Part shown: positions 1-7,186 of the stretch, piece after piece
Layout: every line of letters begins with the position of its first letter
How positions within the stretch are numbered: the first letter of the stretch is position 1
Assembly (NCBI RefSeq): GCF_900115695.1
Contig: NZ_FOXK01000011.1
Coordinates: 140,679 to 204,678, forward strand
Origin: Ectopseudomonas toyotomiensis
Lineage (GTDB): Bacteria; Pseudomonadota; Gammaproteobacteria; Pseudomonadales; Pseudomonadaceae
Direction: 5' to 3'
Length of the DNA stretch: 64,000 nucleotides
The notes under the pieces: model-generated
Database searches by the model: none
What the model was told of the DNA's origin: nothing
The model's input: the letters and a program-made list of their open reading frames with translations, nothing else
Made by a program: the position numbers and the translations under genes

Positions 1-243
1 GAAATTATTATCACAATTGCATTTCATCTTATTGCCCTATCAGTGTTGCCATTAGCCCTGTCTGCAAAAAATAGAACGCTTACCGCTTACGTGGCTCTGA
101 TCATCCTGGGCGGAATTTATATAACCTATATGACTGGAATAAATGCGGCGGGACCAGCAATAACCATTATCGCTTTTTGCTATTTGGCCTTTTACGGCTA
201 CTCAAAGGCCAAAAGTATTTACAGCTACTACCGAACCAAATAG
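1..243 (+). CDS. Partial small membrane protein in integron cassette 1
   Basis: The reading frame is open from the first base of the window, so the true start lies upstream; a GTG at 43 is only an internal candidate. The visible 80 residues contain two or three hydrophobic stretches (about residues 1-20, 28-45 and 49-66) and a basic C-terminus ending in YYRTK. This points to a small inner-membrane protein of unknown function. The stop codon is 16 bases before the attC at 260-335, the usual compact layout of a gene cassette. The DNA is AT-richer than the chromosomal genes beyond 4 kb. No family is recognised. Confidence 0.6.
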   Translation, partial: EIIITIAFHLIALSVLPLALSAKNRTLTAYVALIILGGIYITYMTGINAAGPAITIIAFCYLAFYGYSKAKSIYSYYRTK

Positions 244-259
244 AAAACGTGTTGTTTTC

Positions 260-335
260 CTATAACAACTGGTTCAAACCGTTCGCTGCGCTCACTGGGA
301 CGGGCTAAAGCCCGCCCCTTAACCAAACGTTATGC
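260..335 (+). other. attC recombination site of cassette 1 (Pseudomonas type)
   Basis: The site runs from the inverse core CTATAAC (260-266) to the core GTTATGC (329-335), with recombination expected between G329 and T330. The interior holds CTGGTTCAAACC, the palindromic GGGCTAAAGCCC stem and AACCAAACG. It is nearly identical to the sites at 840 and 1573. In attC logic the inverse core mirrors the first bases of its own cassette, so cassette 1 should begin with TTATAG upstream of the window. Confidence 0.92.
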
Positions 336-359
336 AGCACAGAAGGAATTACGTCGTAT

Positions 360-830
360 ATGGAATCGCTGCTAAGCATTTACATTGAGTTTGTTGCCAA
401 GATTTTACGCAGACTCCACGTAACCGTAGGTATCTCAGGCATATCGGTTGGGTTTCAAGAAGAAGCACAGCAAAGCTTAGATCAGCGCGTCGCAAAACTT
501 GATGCGGCGAGGGCTAATTTGGTTGATGGCATCCAAGCAATTGACCAACTCATGGCCGAAGCCCAGAAGAACAAAACAGAAATTGCCGAAGCGGCCCAAC
601 AAATCTCGCGCCTAAAAGCCGACAAGCAGACTCTCGCCGAAGAGCTCAGCGCTATAAAGTCTGTGGTTACTGCGGATGTTGACGCATTTCGAAAAATTGC
701 GGGTGTTCCAACAGTGGGTGATATACGGCGCGAACGTCTTATAGGCTTCGCGAGTGGAATCACCGCATCACTAATAGCATCAGCTCTAATCTATGGCACA
801 ACTAAATTTTTCCAGAGTTTTGGGGCATGA
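360..830 (+). CDS. Integron cassette 2: coiled-coil protein with C-terminal membrane anchor
   Basis: This 156-residue protein is of unknown function. Residues about 35-115 are charged and Ala/Leu/Glu/Lys-rich with heptad-like spacing (SLDQRVAKLDAARANL, ISRLKADKQTLAEELSAIK), indicating a coiled coil. Residues about 128-150 (IGFASGITASLIASALIYG) form one hydrophobic helix ending in KFFQSFGA, so the protein is probably tail-anchored in the inner membrane. The ATG at 360 has an AAGGA-like ribosome site about 10 bases upstream. It fills the cassette spanning T330 to G908. The architecture would suit a structural or membrane-effector role, but the sequence alone does not establish one. Confidence 0.75.
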   Translation: MESLLSIYIEFVAKILRRLHVTVGISGISVGFQEEAQQSLDQRVAKLDAARANLVDGIQAIDQLMAEAQKNKTEIAEAAQQISRLKADKQTLAEELSAIKSVVTADVDAFRKIAGVPTVGDIRRERLIGFASGITASLIASALIYGTTKFFQSFGA

Positions 831-839
831 GTGTAAGCC

Positions 840-914
840 GCATAACAACTGGTTCAAATCGCTCGCTTCGCTCACTGGGACGGGCTAAAGCCCGCCCCTA
901 ACCAAACGTTATAT
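840..914 (+). other. attC site of cassette 2
   Basis: The inverse core GCATAAC (840-846) and core GTTATAT (908-914) flank the same central sequence as the first attC. The inverse core is the complement of GTTATGC at the head of the same cassette (329-335), exactly as expected for an intact excisable cassette of 579 bp. Confidence 0.92.
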
Positions 915-969
915 GCAGAAATCTACCGTCATAGAAAACTTAAATGACTGATCGTCATCAGGAACATCA

Positions 970-1545
970 ATGAACATAGAAGAAACACTTAGCGAAGTGA
1001 AGGAAATCAATTACACAACCTGGGAATCAGAGACAATAGTCATTATCTCCACTGCTTTCGCAGTAGCATCTTCAATCTTAACCGGCGTTATATTCCGCAT
1101 CTGGCCACCGACACTCAACCCCCTCTTTTCCCCAGAAAATTTGGCACTTGCACTCTACACATTAGCTAGTGCCGGGTTAATTATATATATCGGCCTGCAA
1201 TCCAGAAGAAGAGCATTATTAAACAAATTGCCATCCATAGATATAATAAAGCTCTGCAATCTTGTTAAGCTGTGCAGCATGCATGGCCAACAGGGTTACT
1301 CTGGAAACTGGCATACCACATCCACCGCATTTAACCAGCGCGCAATGGAGTCGCTATTTTCGCAGGGAATTTCACAAATTATCCCCGCGCACGATTATTT
1401 CTCTTACATGCTCTCAGAACGACTTATAGTCATTGAATCAATTACAGACAAAGGCTCAGACAAAAACCTAAACATTTTGTCAATTGCCATTTCAAAAAAA
1501 GCGCTAAAGCGCATAGAAATCTATGAAAAATCAAAGAATTGGTGA
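970..1545 (+). CDS. Integron cassette 3: two-helix membrane protein with soluble C-terminal domain
   Basis: This is a 191-residue protein of unknown function. Residues about 22-43 and 58-78 are hydrophobic helices separated by a short loop rich in Pro (WPPTLNPLF). A roughly 110-residue soluble C-terminal domain follows, beginning RRRALLNKLPSIDIIKLCNL, with no recognised motif. The ATG at 970 has a weak upstream AGGA (960-963). The gene is AT-rich and ends 28 bases before its attC. A two-helix plus cytosolic-domain plan is common among membrane-acting defence or toxin proteins, but no catalytic motif is visible here. Confidence 0.72.
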   Translation: MNIEETLSEVKEINYTTWESETIVIISTAFAVASSILTGVIFRIWPPTLNPLFSPENLALALYTLASAGLIIYIGLQSRRRALLNKLPSIDIIKLCNLVKLCSMHGQQGYSGNWHTTSTAFNQRAMESLFSQGISQIIPAHDYFSYMLSERLIVIESITDKGSDKNLNILSIAISKKALKRIEIYEKSKNW

Positions 1546-1572
1546 ATGGGTTACACGCACCGATGTGTCTGC

Positions 1573-1648
1573 ATATAACAATCGGTTCAAATCGCCCGCT
1601 GCGCTCACTGGGACGGGCTAAAGCCCGCCCCTTAACCAAACGTTAGAA
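1573..1648 (+). other. attC site of cassette 3
   Basis: The inverse core ATATAAC (1573-1579) and core GTTAGAA (1642-1648) enclose the conserved GGGCTAAAGCCC stem. The inverse core complements the GTTATAT that opens cassette 3 at 908, so this 734-bp cassette is also intact. Confidence 0.92.
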
Positions 1649-1657
1649 CTCATAAAT

Positions 1658-2686
1658 ATGAATCCGTCAGTACCGACATGGCAGTTATTTGAAGATCTCG
1701 CTCGCCGCATCTTGGAGGCGAACAACTTTAGCGTCACGAAAAACAACATCAGGGGGGATAGGGGGTTTGACCTACTGGCTGACTTTGGAAATGAGCGCTG
1801 GGCAATTGAGATTAAGTACTACCGCACGGCGCGCGCTCAGCCTTCCCTCATTGATGCTGCTGCTGTCCGCGTGGCGAGTAATGGGGTAGCCGCACGGGTT
1901 CAAAAAGGGATGCTAATAGTTTCTTGCATTCTTCCAGCAGAGCTAAGAGAGTCACTTGAGCAAAAATTCAGTATCACCTTTGTAGATCAGGTTGATCTGA
2001 GAGTCTGGTGCAATTCACATCCCGAACTTGCGGAGGAATTGGATGCGTTGTTAGAGGCTAGCCCAAGCGAGCCTCAGGCGACACGGCTAACACGTGATGA
2101 TCCAATGCGAAGCAGTAAACCCCTTGGGGGCGTACCATCTCAAGTTCGCGACACGAGAGGAACTGAACTATGTCAGGAACTCAAAAGCATTAAAAAGGGA
2201 AAGGTGTCCTGGGCACAGTACGAAAAGGTATGCGAAAAAATTCTCAAGTACCTCTTCCCGAACGATCTTCATGGCTGGCATTCTCAAAAGCGAACCGATG
2301 ACGGACTAAATCGCTACGACTATGTATGTCGAGTGAGGCCGACTACCGAGTTCTGGAAATTTGTCATCGACCACCTCGATAGTCGTTATGTGCTTTTCGA
2401 GTTCAAGAACTATTCTGGAAGAATAAAACAAGGGCAAATCCTCACCACTGAGAAGTACCTTTTGGAACGCGGTCTCCGGCGCATGGCAATTATCATGACC
2501 AGAGTCGGTGCAGAGCCTCATGCGGTTGCAATGACACAGGGAGCCATGCGCGAACAGGGCAAGCTGATGCTTATCGTAAACGACGAGAAGGTATGCGAGA
2601 TGCTTCACATGAAGGAGCGCGGCGAAGACCCCACAGACTGCCTTTTTGAAATTGCCGATAACTTCTTGCTGACACTGCCCAGATGA
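1658..2686 (+). CDS. Integron cassette 4: protein with two PD-(D/E)XK nuclease-like domains
   Basis: The protein is 342 residues long. The N-terminal domain (about 1-120) has the Mrr/restriction-endonuclease pattern: a helix with E12, then GDRGFD with D38, then E51-I-K53, i.e. D-X12-E-X-K. After a linker (about 130-165) a second half repeats the logic: a W/E-containing helix, then D221 in RYDYV and E248-F-K250 in LFEFKNY. Two nuclease-like folds in one chain would suit restriction of foreign DNA or an abortive-infection effector; the substrate is unknown. The ATG at 1658 is only 16 bases after the recombination point and has no clear Shine-Dalgarno sequence, so initiation may be leaderless or rely on read-through translation. 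The stop codon directly precedes its attC. Confidence 0.78.
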   Translation: MNPSVPTWQLFEDLARRILEANNFSVTKNNIRGDRGFDLLADFGNERWAIEIKYYRTARAQPSLIDAAAVRVASNGVAARVQKGMLIVSCILPAELRESLEQKFSITFVDQVDLRVWCNSHPELAEELDALLEASPSEPQATRLTRDDPMRSSKPLGGVPSQVRDTRGTELCQELKSIKKGKVSWAQYEKVCEKILKYLFPNDLHGWHSQKRTDDGLNRYDYVCRVRPTTEFWKFVIDHLDSRYVLFEFKNYSGRIKQGQILTTEKYLLERGLRRMAIIMTRVGAEPHAVAMTQGAMREQGKLMLIVNDEKVCEMLHMKERGEDPTDCLFEIADNFLLTLPR

Positions 2687-2687
2687 G

Positions 2688-2759
2688 TTCTAACTACTCA
2701 TTCCAGCGGATCGTCAAAATGCTGCGCATTTTGCCGTTCGCTGAATTCAAACGTTAGCT
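2688..2759 (+). other. attC site of cassette 4, unrelated type
   Basis: The inverse core TTCTAAC (2688-2694) complements the GTTAGAA at the head of cassette 4, and the core is GTTAGCT (2753-2759). The interior differs completely from the three upstream sites: it has a CAAAATGC/GCATTTTG stem and paired GCGGA/TTCGCTG-like arms. A different attC family in the same array implies that this cassette was acquired from another integron pool. Confidence 0.88.
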
Positions 2760-2793
2760 GCCCTCCGAATTAAACCATGCGCAAGGATGAGAG

Positions 2794-3702
2794 ATGCCGC
2801 CTAGGACAAATGAATTTCAGAAGCTGGTGAAAATAATAAATAAGCATTTGGCACCAGCTGATGCAAAAATAACGGAATCAGCAATGATCTTTGATCGTGA
2901 GGCCGGTATAAATCGTGAAGTAGACATTCTAATTGAAACAAATGTCTTAAATTGCAATATAAAAATAGGTGTAGAGTGCACCACTACATCTAGAAAGCTA
3001 GATATAAAAAAAATTGAAGAATTAAAAGAAAAGCATAGAAGACTCGGAATTAATCAGAGCGTAGTAGTGGCAAAAAACGGATTTTCACAGACAGCAAGAA
3101 ACTATGCAGAGATTAACAGCATTAAACTTCTTTCATTTAGCGCAGCTAAAAGAAAGGATTGGCTGCCTTTATTTGAGCACTTAAGGAGCCCTTACGTTTA
3201 CGGCAGGACATACTTCATTAAATCAGCATCATTGAAGTACAGGCCAGAGACAACAGACGAAGGGTTTGACATGGATACAGAAACCACTGTGCTATTCCAA
3301 GGTAAAGAGCTAGCAGTTTTGGATTTCTGCAATCAACTATTTAGTGAAAGCCAAATAAGTAGAATTGCACACAAAGAGCTCAAAGAGAACGAGGAGAACG
3401 GCCAAGATCCTTGGGTTAGCGTTGGATTTTCTCTCGAAGAAAAATATGAATTCAAAAATAAAAACGGAAAAAAATCGCATCCTATAGAAATAGAAATGAC
3501 ATATGGCTACATTTCTAATTACCAAAAACTAGGCACAGAACAATTAGCATATGATGATCAATATGTTTTAGTTGGGAACACATCTTGCACTGATGAGAAC
3601 AAACTTGCGCAGGCAGTATTTAGCGTAAAGAATGGAGCATTAAATGGGACTATTGAGTTTAACTCCTCGCTAATCCCCAAACCTCCAGCTTCGGGCAGCT
3701 AA
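2794..3702 (+). CDS. Integron cassette 5: restriction-endonuclease-like protein
   Basis: This 302-residue AT-rich gene has a good ribosome site (AAGGA about 8 bases before the ATG). Residues about 30-115 follow the PD-(D/E)XK/Mrr-like pattern: REVDIL supplies the acidic residue, IGVECTTTSRK the second strand, then IKKIEELKEKH and NQSVVVAKNGFSQTA. In relatives the ECx position usually carries Lys or Arg; here it is Thr, so catalysis may use the following Arg-Lys or be lost. Residues 130-302 are a separate domain with no recognised motif. The stop codon TAA overlaps the inverse core of its own attC. A defence role is inferred from the fold and its neighbour. Confidence 0.72.
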   Translation: MPPRTNEFQKLVKIINKHLAPADAKITESAMIFDREAGINREVDILIETNVLNCNIKIGVECTTTSRKLDIKKIEELKEKHRRLGINQSVVVAKNGFSQTARNYAEINSIKLLSFSAAKRKDWLPLFEHLRSPYVYGRTYFIKSASLKYRPETTDEGFDMDTETTVLFQGKELAVLDFCNQLFSESQISRIAHKELKENEENGQDPWVSVGFSLEEKYEFKNKNGKKSHPIEIEMTYGYISNYQKLGTEQLAYDDQYVLVGNTSCTDENKLAQAVFSVKNGALNGTIEFNSSLIPKPPASGS

Positions 3703-3709
3703 CAATGCG
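3697..3709 (+). other. Truncated attC marking the end of the cassette array
   Basis: AGCTAAC (3697-3703) complements the GTTAGCT that opens cassette 5, followed by AATGCG, as in many attC left ends. No GTTRRRY core or matching right half was found downstream to 4140. The last attC therefore lost its right side and the array terminates here. Confidence 0.7.
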
Positions 3710-3732
3710 TATACGGACTCTCCCCACAAGCA

Positions 3733-3962
3733 GTGAGTAATAGCTTTTCGAACCTGCCGTCAGCGCGGTTGCACTCGTATATCCGGCCTGTTCTAGGCGC
3801 TATCGCCCTGGCCATTCTGTAGTTCGCACAGCGGGGGCCAAGCGTTCAAGCGATCACGTGGATCAGCATTGTTATCGGCCTTGTTCCGCTGCAGGACTCG
3901 CCTGTTCCGACAGTGCAGCTGTTCACCACAACCGCCAGAAAACCACCACGCCTTCCTTATCC
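3733..3962 (+). pseudogene. Possible small membrane-protein gene broken by an amber stop
   Basis: From a GTG at 3733 the frame reads a basic N-terminus (ARLHSYIRP) then a hydrophobic helix (VLGAIALAIL). A TAG at 3820-3822 interrupts it. The same frame continues FAQRGPSVQAITW and a second helix (ISIVIGLVPL) before the terminator at 3963. A single TGG-to-TAG change would restore a two-helix protein. There is no clear ribosome site, so this could be chance. Confidence 0.35.
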
Positions 3963-3983
3963 ACCGCCGTCAGGCGGTTTTTT
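3963..3983 (+). terminator. Rho-independent terminator
   Basis: ACCGCC (3963-3968), loop GTCA, GGCGGT (3973-3978), then a T tract. It is read rightwards, after the decayed gene and before the gene at 4142. Confidence 0.75.
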
Positions 3984-4141
3984 GGTTGGTGGAGATTTAC
4001 ACCTCTCCGGCATCCGCATAGGACAGCTCCGGCTACCGACAGGGTTGCCCAGGAGCCTCGAATTCCCACTCTGACTGCGCCCGACGTCTTCGCTTTGACG
4101 CTATGCTCTCCCCGCTCATACCAACAAGGACGTAAACATCG

Positions 4142-4534
4142 ATGGACTTCATTGCACGCAATTTCAAATGGCTGATGCTGCTATCCGGCGTTCTCACGGC
4201 GACCATGTTCTACGGCCTGTTCGCCCCGCAGGAAGCGCTGCAGTCGATGTTCGGCGTATCCTTCGATGGGCAGTTGCAATCCTTGGTCGTTCGCAGTTGG
4301 TCGGCGCTGGTCGGGTTGATGGGCCTGCTGCTGATCTATGGTGCGCTGAGCCCGAAGCATCGGGTTCTCTGTGCCGTCATTGCCGCGCTGAGCAAGGCCA
4401 TCTTCGTGTCGCTGTTGCTTATCCATGGCCAGGACTACTTGAACAAGGCCGCGCCCGCCATCGCCCTGGATCTGCTGGTGATCGCCTTTACCCTGCTGTT
4501 CCTGCTGGCCGTGCAAAAGCGGCGCAGCGCTTGA
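4142..4534 (+). CDS. Four-helix membrane protein of unknown function
   Basis: The protein is 130 residues with four hydrophobic segments (about 9-28, 52-68, 75-93 and 103-124) and a basic tail QKRRSA. No catalytic motif is visible. The ATG at 4142 is preceded by AAGGA in AAGGACGTAAACATCG. A second small membrane protein begins 10 bases after its stop, so the pair is almost certainly one transcript. The plan resembles small DUF-type integral membrane proteins found widely in Pseudomonas, but no specific family is assigned. Confidence 0.75.
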   Translation: MDFIARNFKWLMLLSGVLTATMFYGLFAPQEALQSMFGVSFDGQLQSLVVRSWSALVGLMGLLLIYGALSPKHRVLCAVIAALSKAIFVSLLLIHGQDYLNKAAPAIALDLLVIAFTLLFLLAVQKRRSA

Positions 4535-4544
4535 GGCGAACCTC

Positions 4545-4961
4545 ATGGGAATGATCAGGCATATCCTCTGGCTGGACTGCATGGCCGCTGCGAGCGCGGG
4601 CGTTGTGGTCCTGTTGCTGGCCCCCTGGTTGAGCGGCTGGTATGCCCTGCCCGGCGAGCTGCTGAGCTTCATCGGCGCGGTCAATATCGCCTACGCCTGC
4701 TTTTCCTTTTCGCTGGCGATTCGTGTGCGACGCGCCGAAGCGCTGATCAAGCTGCTGGCAGTGGCCAACGGATTCTGGGCGCTGGCATGCCTTGGCATCG
4801 CGGCGACCTTTGCCCCGGTGATGACGCTACCGGGGCTTTGCCATGTGCTCGGCGAGGCTGCGTTCGTGGGAGGCCTGGGCATGCTGGAGTGGAAATGGCG
4901 CAGGCAGCTGCTGGTGGCTGGCGAACAGGGCGTTTCGACTCAGCCTGTCGCGGACCAGTAG
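4545..4961 (+). CDS. Second four-helix membrane protein, operon partner
   Basis: This 138-residue protein has four hydrophobic stretches (about 8-28, 36-58, 67-88 and 95-113) and a short soluble tail. Overall topology and length match the preceding gene, so the two may form a hetero-oligomer or descend from a duplication. The ribosome site GAGGCGAACCTC precedes the ATG. No function is recognised. The gene converges on the diguanylate cyclase gene, whose stop is at 5018. Confidence 0.75.
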   Translation: MGMIRHILWLDCMAAASAGVVVLLLAPWLSGWYALPGELLSFIGAVNIAYACFSFSLAIRVRRAEALIKLLAVANGFWALACLGIAATFAPVMTLPGLCHVLGEAAFVGGLGMLEWKWRRQLLVAGEQGVSTQPVADQ

Positions 4962-5017
4962 CCGTCACAGGTATTCAGGCGAAGATCCGGCGATGGCTGC
5001 TCAGGCCATCATCAGCC

Positions 5018-6898
5018 CTATCCGTCAGCGCGGTGAAATCGGTTCTTGCCCGCGTGCTTGGCCGCGTACATGGCCTGATCCGCACGTTTCAGCAGGTCCT
5101 GGCCGCCTTCACCGTGCAGCGGAAACAGAGCGGCGCCCACGCTCGCCGATATCCGCACCATGCTGCCGTCCAGATCGAACGGCTTGGCCAGCACATCCAG
5201 CACCTTGAGCGCCACCGTCTCGCAATCCTGACTGCCGTGCAGATTGCCTAGAACGATGCCGAACTCATCACCGCCGAAGCGTGCGACCGTGTCCGTGCTG
5301 CGCACACATCCTTCCAGCCGCCTGGCGGCCATCTGCAGTAGGCTGTCGCCAGCCGTATGACCGTGGCGGTCGTTGATTTCCTTGAATCCATCCAGGTCGA
5401 TATAGAGCACGGCGCACAGCTGCTGCTGGTCGCGCACGGACTCCAGCGCCTGGTCGAGCCGCTGGTGGAACCTGACGCGGTTGGCCAGCCCGGTGAGGGC
5501 GTCATGCTCGGCGTCATGACAAAGGCGGGCTTCCAGGTGCTTGCGCTCGGTGATGTCCTGCGTGACCAGCACCAGGAACTCCGGGAGACCCTGGCGATTG
5601 CGGACGACGCTCGAGGCCTCGCATACCCAGATCAGCGAGCCATCCTCACGCCGATAGGTTTTCTCGATTTCCGGGGAAAGCGCACGAGCCTCGCTGACCA
5701 GTTGCTCGCTCAGGAAGCTGCGGGCGGCGGCAGCTACTTCAGCGTCGCTCAGGTCGAAAATGTTGGCGCCTTGCAGCGCCTCGGTCGGGCGCCCCAGCAT
5801 GCGCGCGAACTTCTCGTTGACCCGCAGTATCCGCCCCTCGGGGCTGATGTGGGCGATACCCATGGCCGCCTGGTGAAAGGTGGCGCGAAACAGTGCTTCG
5901 CTGCCTTGCAGGGCATCGGTGGCTGCGCGTTGGCGAACCAGCATCAGCGCCAGCAGGCCAACGAACAGCATGACCACCAGGGTGACGCCGACCGCGGCCA
6001 TCAGGTAGGTGGAGCGCCGCTGCAAGGTCGTGGCCATTTCCTCGTCGTAGGCGGTGGCCACGGTGATCATCAGGGGATAACCGCTCATGGTGCGGTAGCT
6101 GACGATACGGGCGACGCCATCGAACGCCTCGCCACTGTCGTGGAAATCATCGGCGCCTTGCAGCTTTTGCCGCTGGAACCAGGCCAGCGACTCGGCACCC
6201 AGGCCAAATTCGCTGCGTGCGCCGATCTTGCGCGCCCGTATCACGCCGTCCAGGCCGGCGAGCTCCAAAAGCCCTTGCGGGCCCAGATCGACCTGCTGGA
6301 AGAAACGCGTGACGTCCTCTGGACGCACGGCCATCACCACGACGCCGGCGAAGCTGCCGTCATCGCGCTCGATACGCAGCGACATGGGGATCAGCCAACG
6401 CCCGGAGACTCGCCCGAGTACCGGCTGATTGATGAACAGCTGATCGATACGGGCATCGCGCTGCGCCGTGAAGAACTCGCGGTCGGCGTAGTTGACCGGG
6501 CCGGTGTTCTGGCTACTGCTGACGATATCGCCCTGCTCGTCCACCACGCTGACGATGGTGAACATCTCCTCGCGGATCACGCCCTCCTCGACCCAGCGGC
6601 GCAGGTCGATGCCCTTGCCCTGTCGGCGGTACTGCTCGCGCACGAAAGCCGCCACCTGCTCGGCCGCCTTCAGCGCGCGGAACACCTGCTGCTCGAAAGC
6701 GATGGCCAGGCTGGAGTTGGCTTCCATTTCCGCAGCCAGCGCCTGCTCACGTTCGAAGGCGATGCGTTGCAGGGTGATCAGCCAGACAACGGCAACGAAT
6801 ACGCTCGCCAGAACGATCAGCAGGTTCAAGGGTGTTGCGATTCGAGGGCGTCGAGCGACGGCGTCATGCGCGTCGATCGGCGTGCTGGGCGGGGTCAT
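5018..6898 (-). CDS. Membrane PAS-GGDEF diguanylate cyclase
   Basis: This protein of about 626 residues should synthesise cyclic di-GMP. A first membrane helix (about residues 20-45) is followed by a roughly 250-residue periplasmic sensor of the dCACHE type, and a second helix (VTLVVMLFVGLLALMLV). A PAS domain (about 335-450) is followed by an intact GGDEF domain carrying RFGGDEF. RSTD, five residues before the signature, matches the product-inhibition I-site RxxD. There is no EAL domain. I chose the ATG at 6898 because GGAG lies 9 bases upstream; a GTG at 6922 would add eight residues. The ligand of the periplasmic domain is unknown. Confidence 0.9.
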   Translation of the reverse strand: MTPPSTPIDAHDAVARRPRIATPLNLLIVLASVFVAVVWLITLQRIAFEREQALAAEMEANSSLAIAFEQQVFRALKAAEQVAAFVREQYRRQGKGIDLRRWVEEGVIREEMFTIVSVVDEQGDIVSSSQNTGPVNYADREFFTAQRDARIDQLFINQPVLGRVSGRWLIPMSLRIERDDGSFAGVVVMAVRPEDVTRFFQQVDLGPQGLLELAGLDGVIRARKIGARSEFGLGAESLAWFQRQKLQGADDFHDSGEAFDGVARIVSYRTMSGYPLMITVATAYDEEMATTLQRRSTYLMAAVGVTLVVMLFVGLLALMLVRQRAATDALQGSEALFRATFHQAAMGIAHISPEGRILRVNEKFARMLGRPTEALQGANIFDLSDAEVAAAARSFLSEQLVSEARALSPEIEKTYRREDGSLIWVCEASSVVRNRQGLPEFLVLVTQDITERKHLEARLCHDAEHDALTGLANRVRFHQRLDQALESVRDQQQLCAVLYIDLDGFKEINDRHGHTAGDSLLQMAARRLEGCVRSTDTVARFGGDEFGIVLGNLHGSQDCETVALKVLDVLAKPFDLDGSMVRISASVGAALFPLHGEGGQDLLKRADQAMYAAKHAGKNRFHRADG

Positions 6899-7186
6899 CG
6901 CCTTGTTCTCCAAGCCTTTCACGGGCGGGCTGTTTTCTAGATGTTGGGCCTGGGTCTGTTGCCCTTTGGTTCAGCGTCGCGGGGCGTGATCCATCGCCTT
7001 GCGTTGAATCATAGGCATTGTTGCGCCACTGTGCTGCCATCATGCGGTAATGGGTTTTGCCCGAAAATCGAGCTTGCGGCAGACTGACGACCGACACGGC
7101 ACCTCAGCCACATCACTTCGAGCCGAGCGGTATCTGCACTGCTCCTGCTCAATTTCTTCGACAACCGCCTGCCTTCGAGGCCCGCC

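Larger units (their letters stand above)
3704..4141 (+). other. Intergenic boundary between cassette array and chromosome
   Basis: This 438-bp stretch has no intact gene. It holds the remnant of the terminal attC, a possible decayed small gene at 3733-3962, a rho-independent terminator at 3963-3983, and a leader with AAGGA just upstream of the gene at 4142. A 105-codon frame at 3858-4175 has no credible start or composition. Confidence 0.6.

Noticed and set aside
3858..4175. 105-codon frame at the integron boundary
   Set aside because: No ribosome site; it crosses a terminator and overlaps the better-supported gene at 4142.
5357..6940. 527-codon open frame opposite the diguanylate cyclase gene
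   Set aside because: It is antisense to a gene with intact PAS and GGDEF motifs; composition is His/Gln/Gly-rich, as expected of a high-GC shadow frame.
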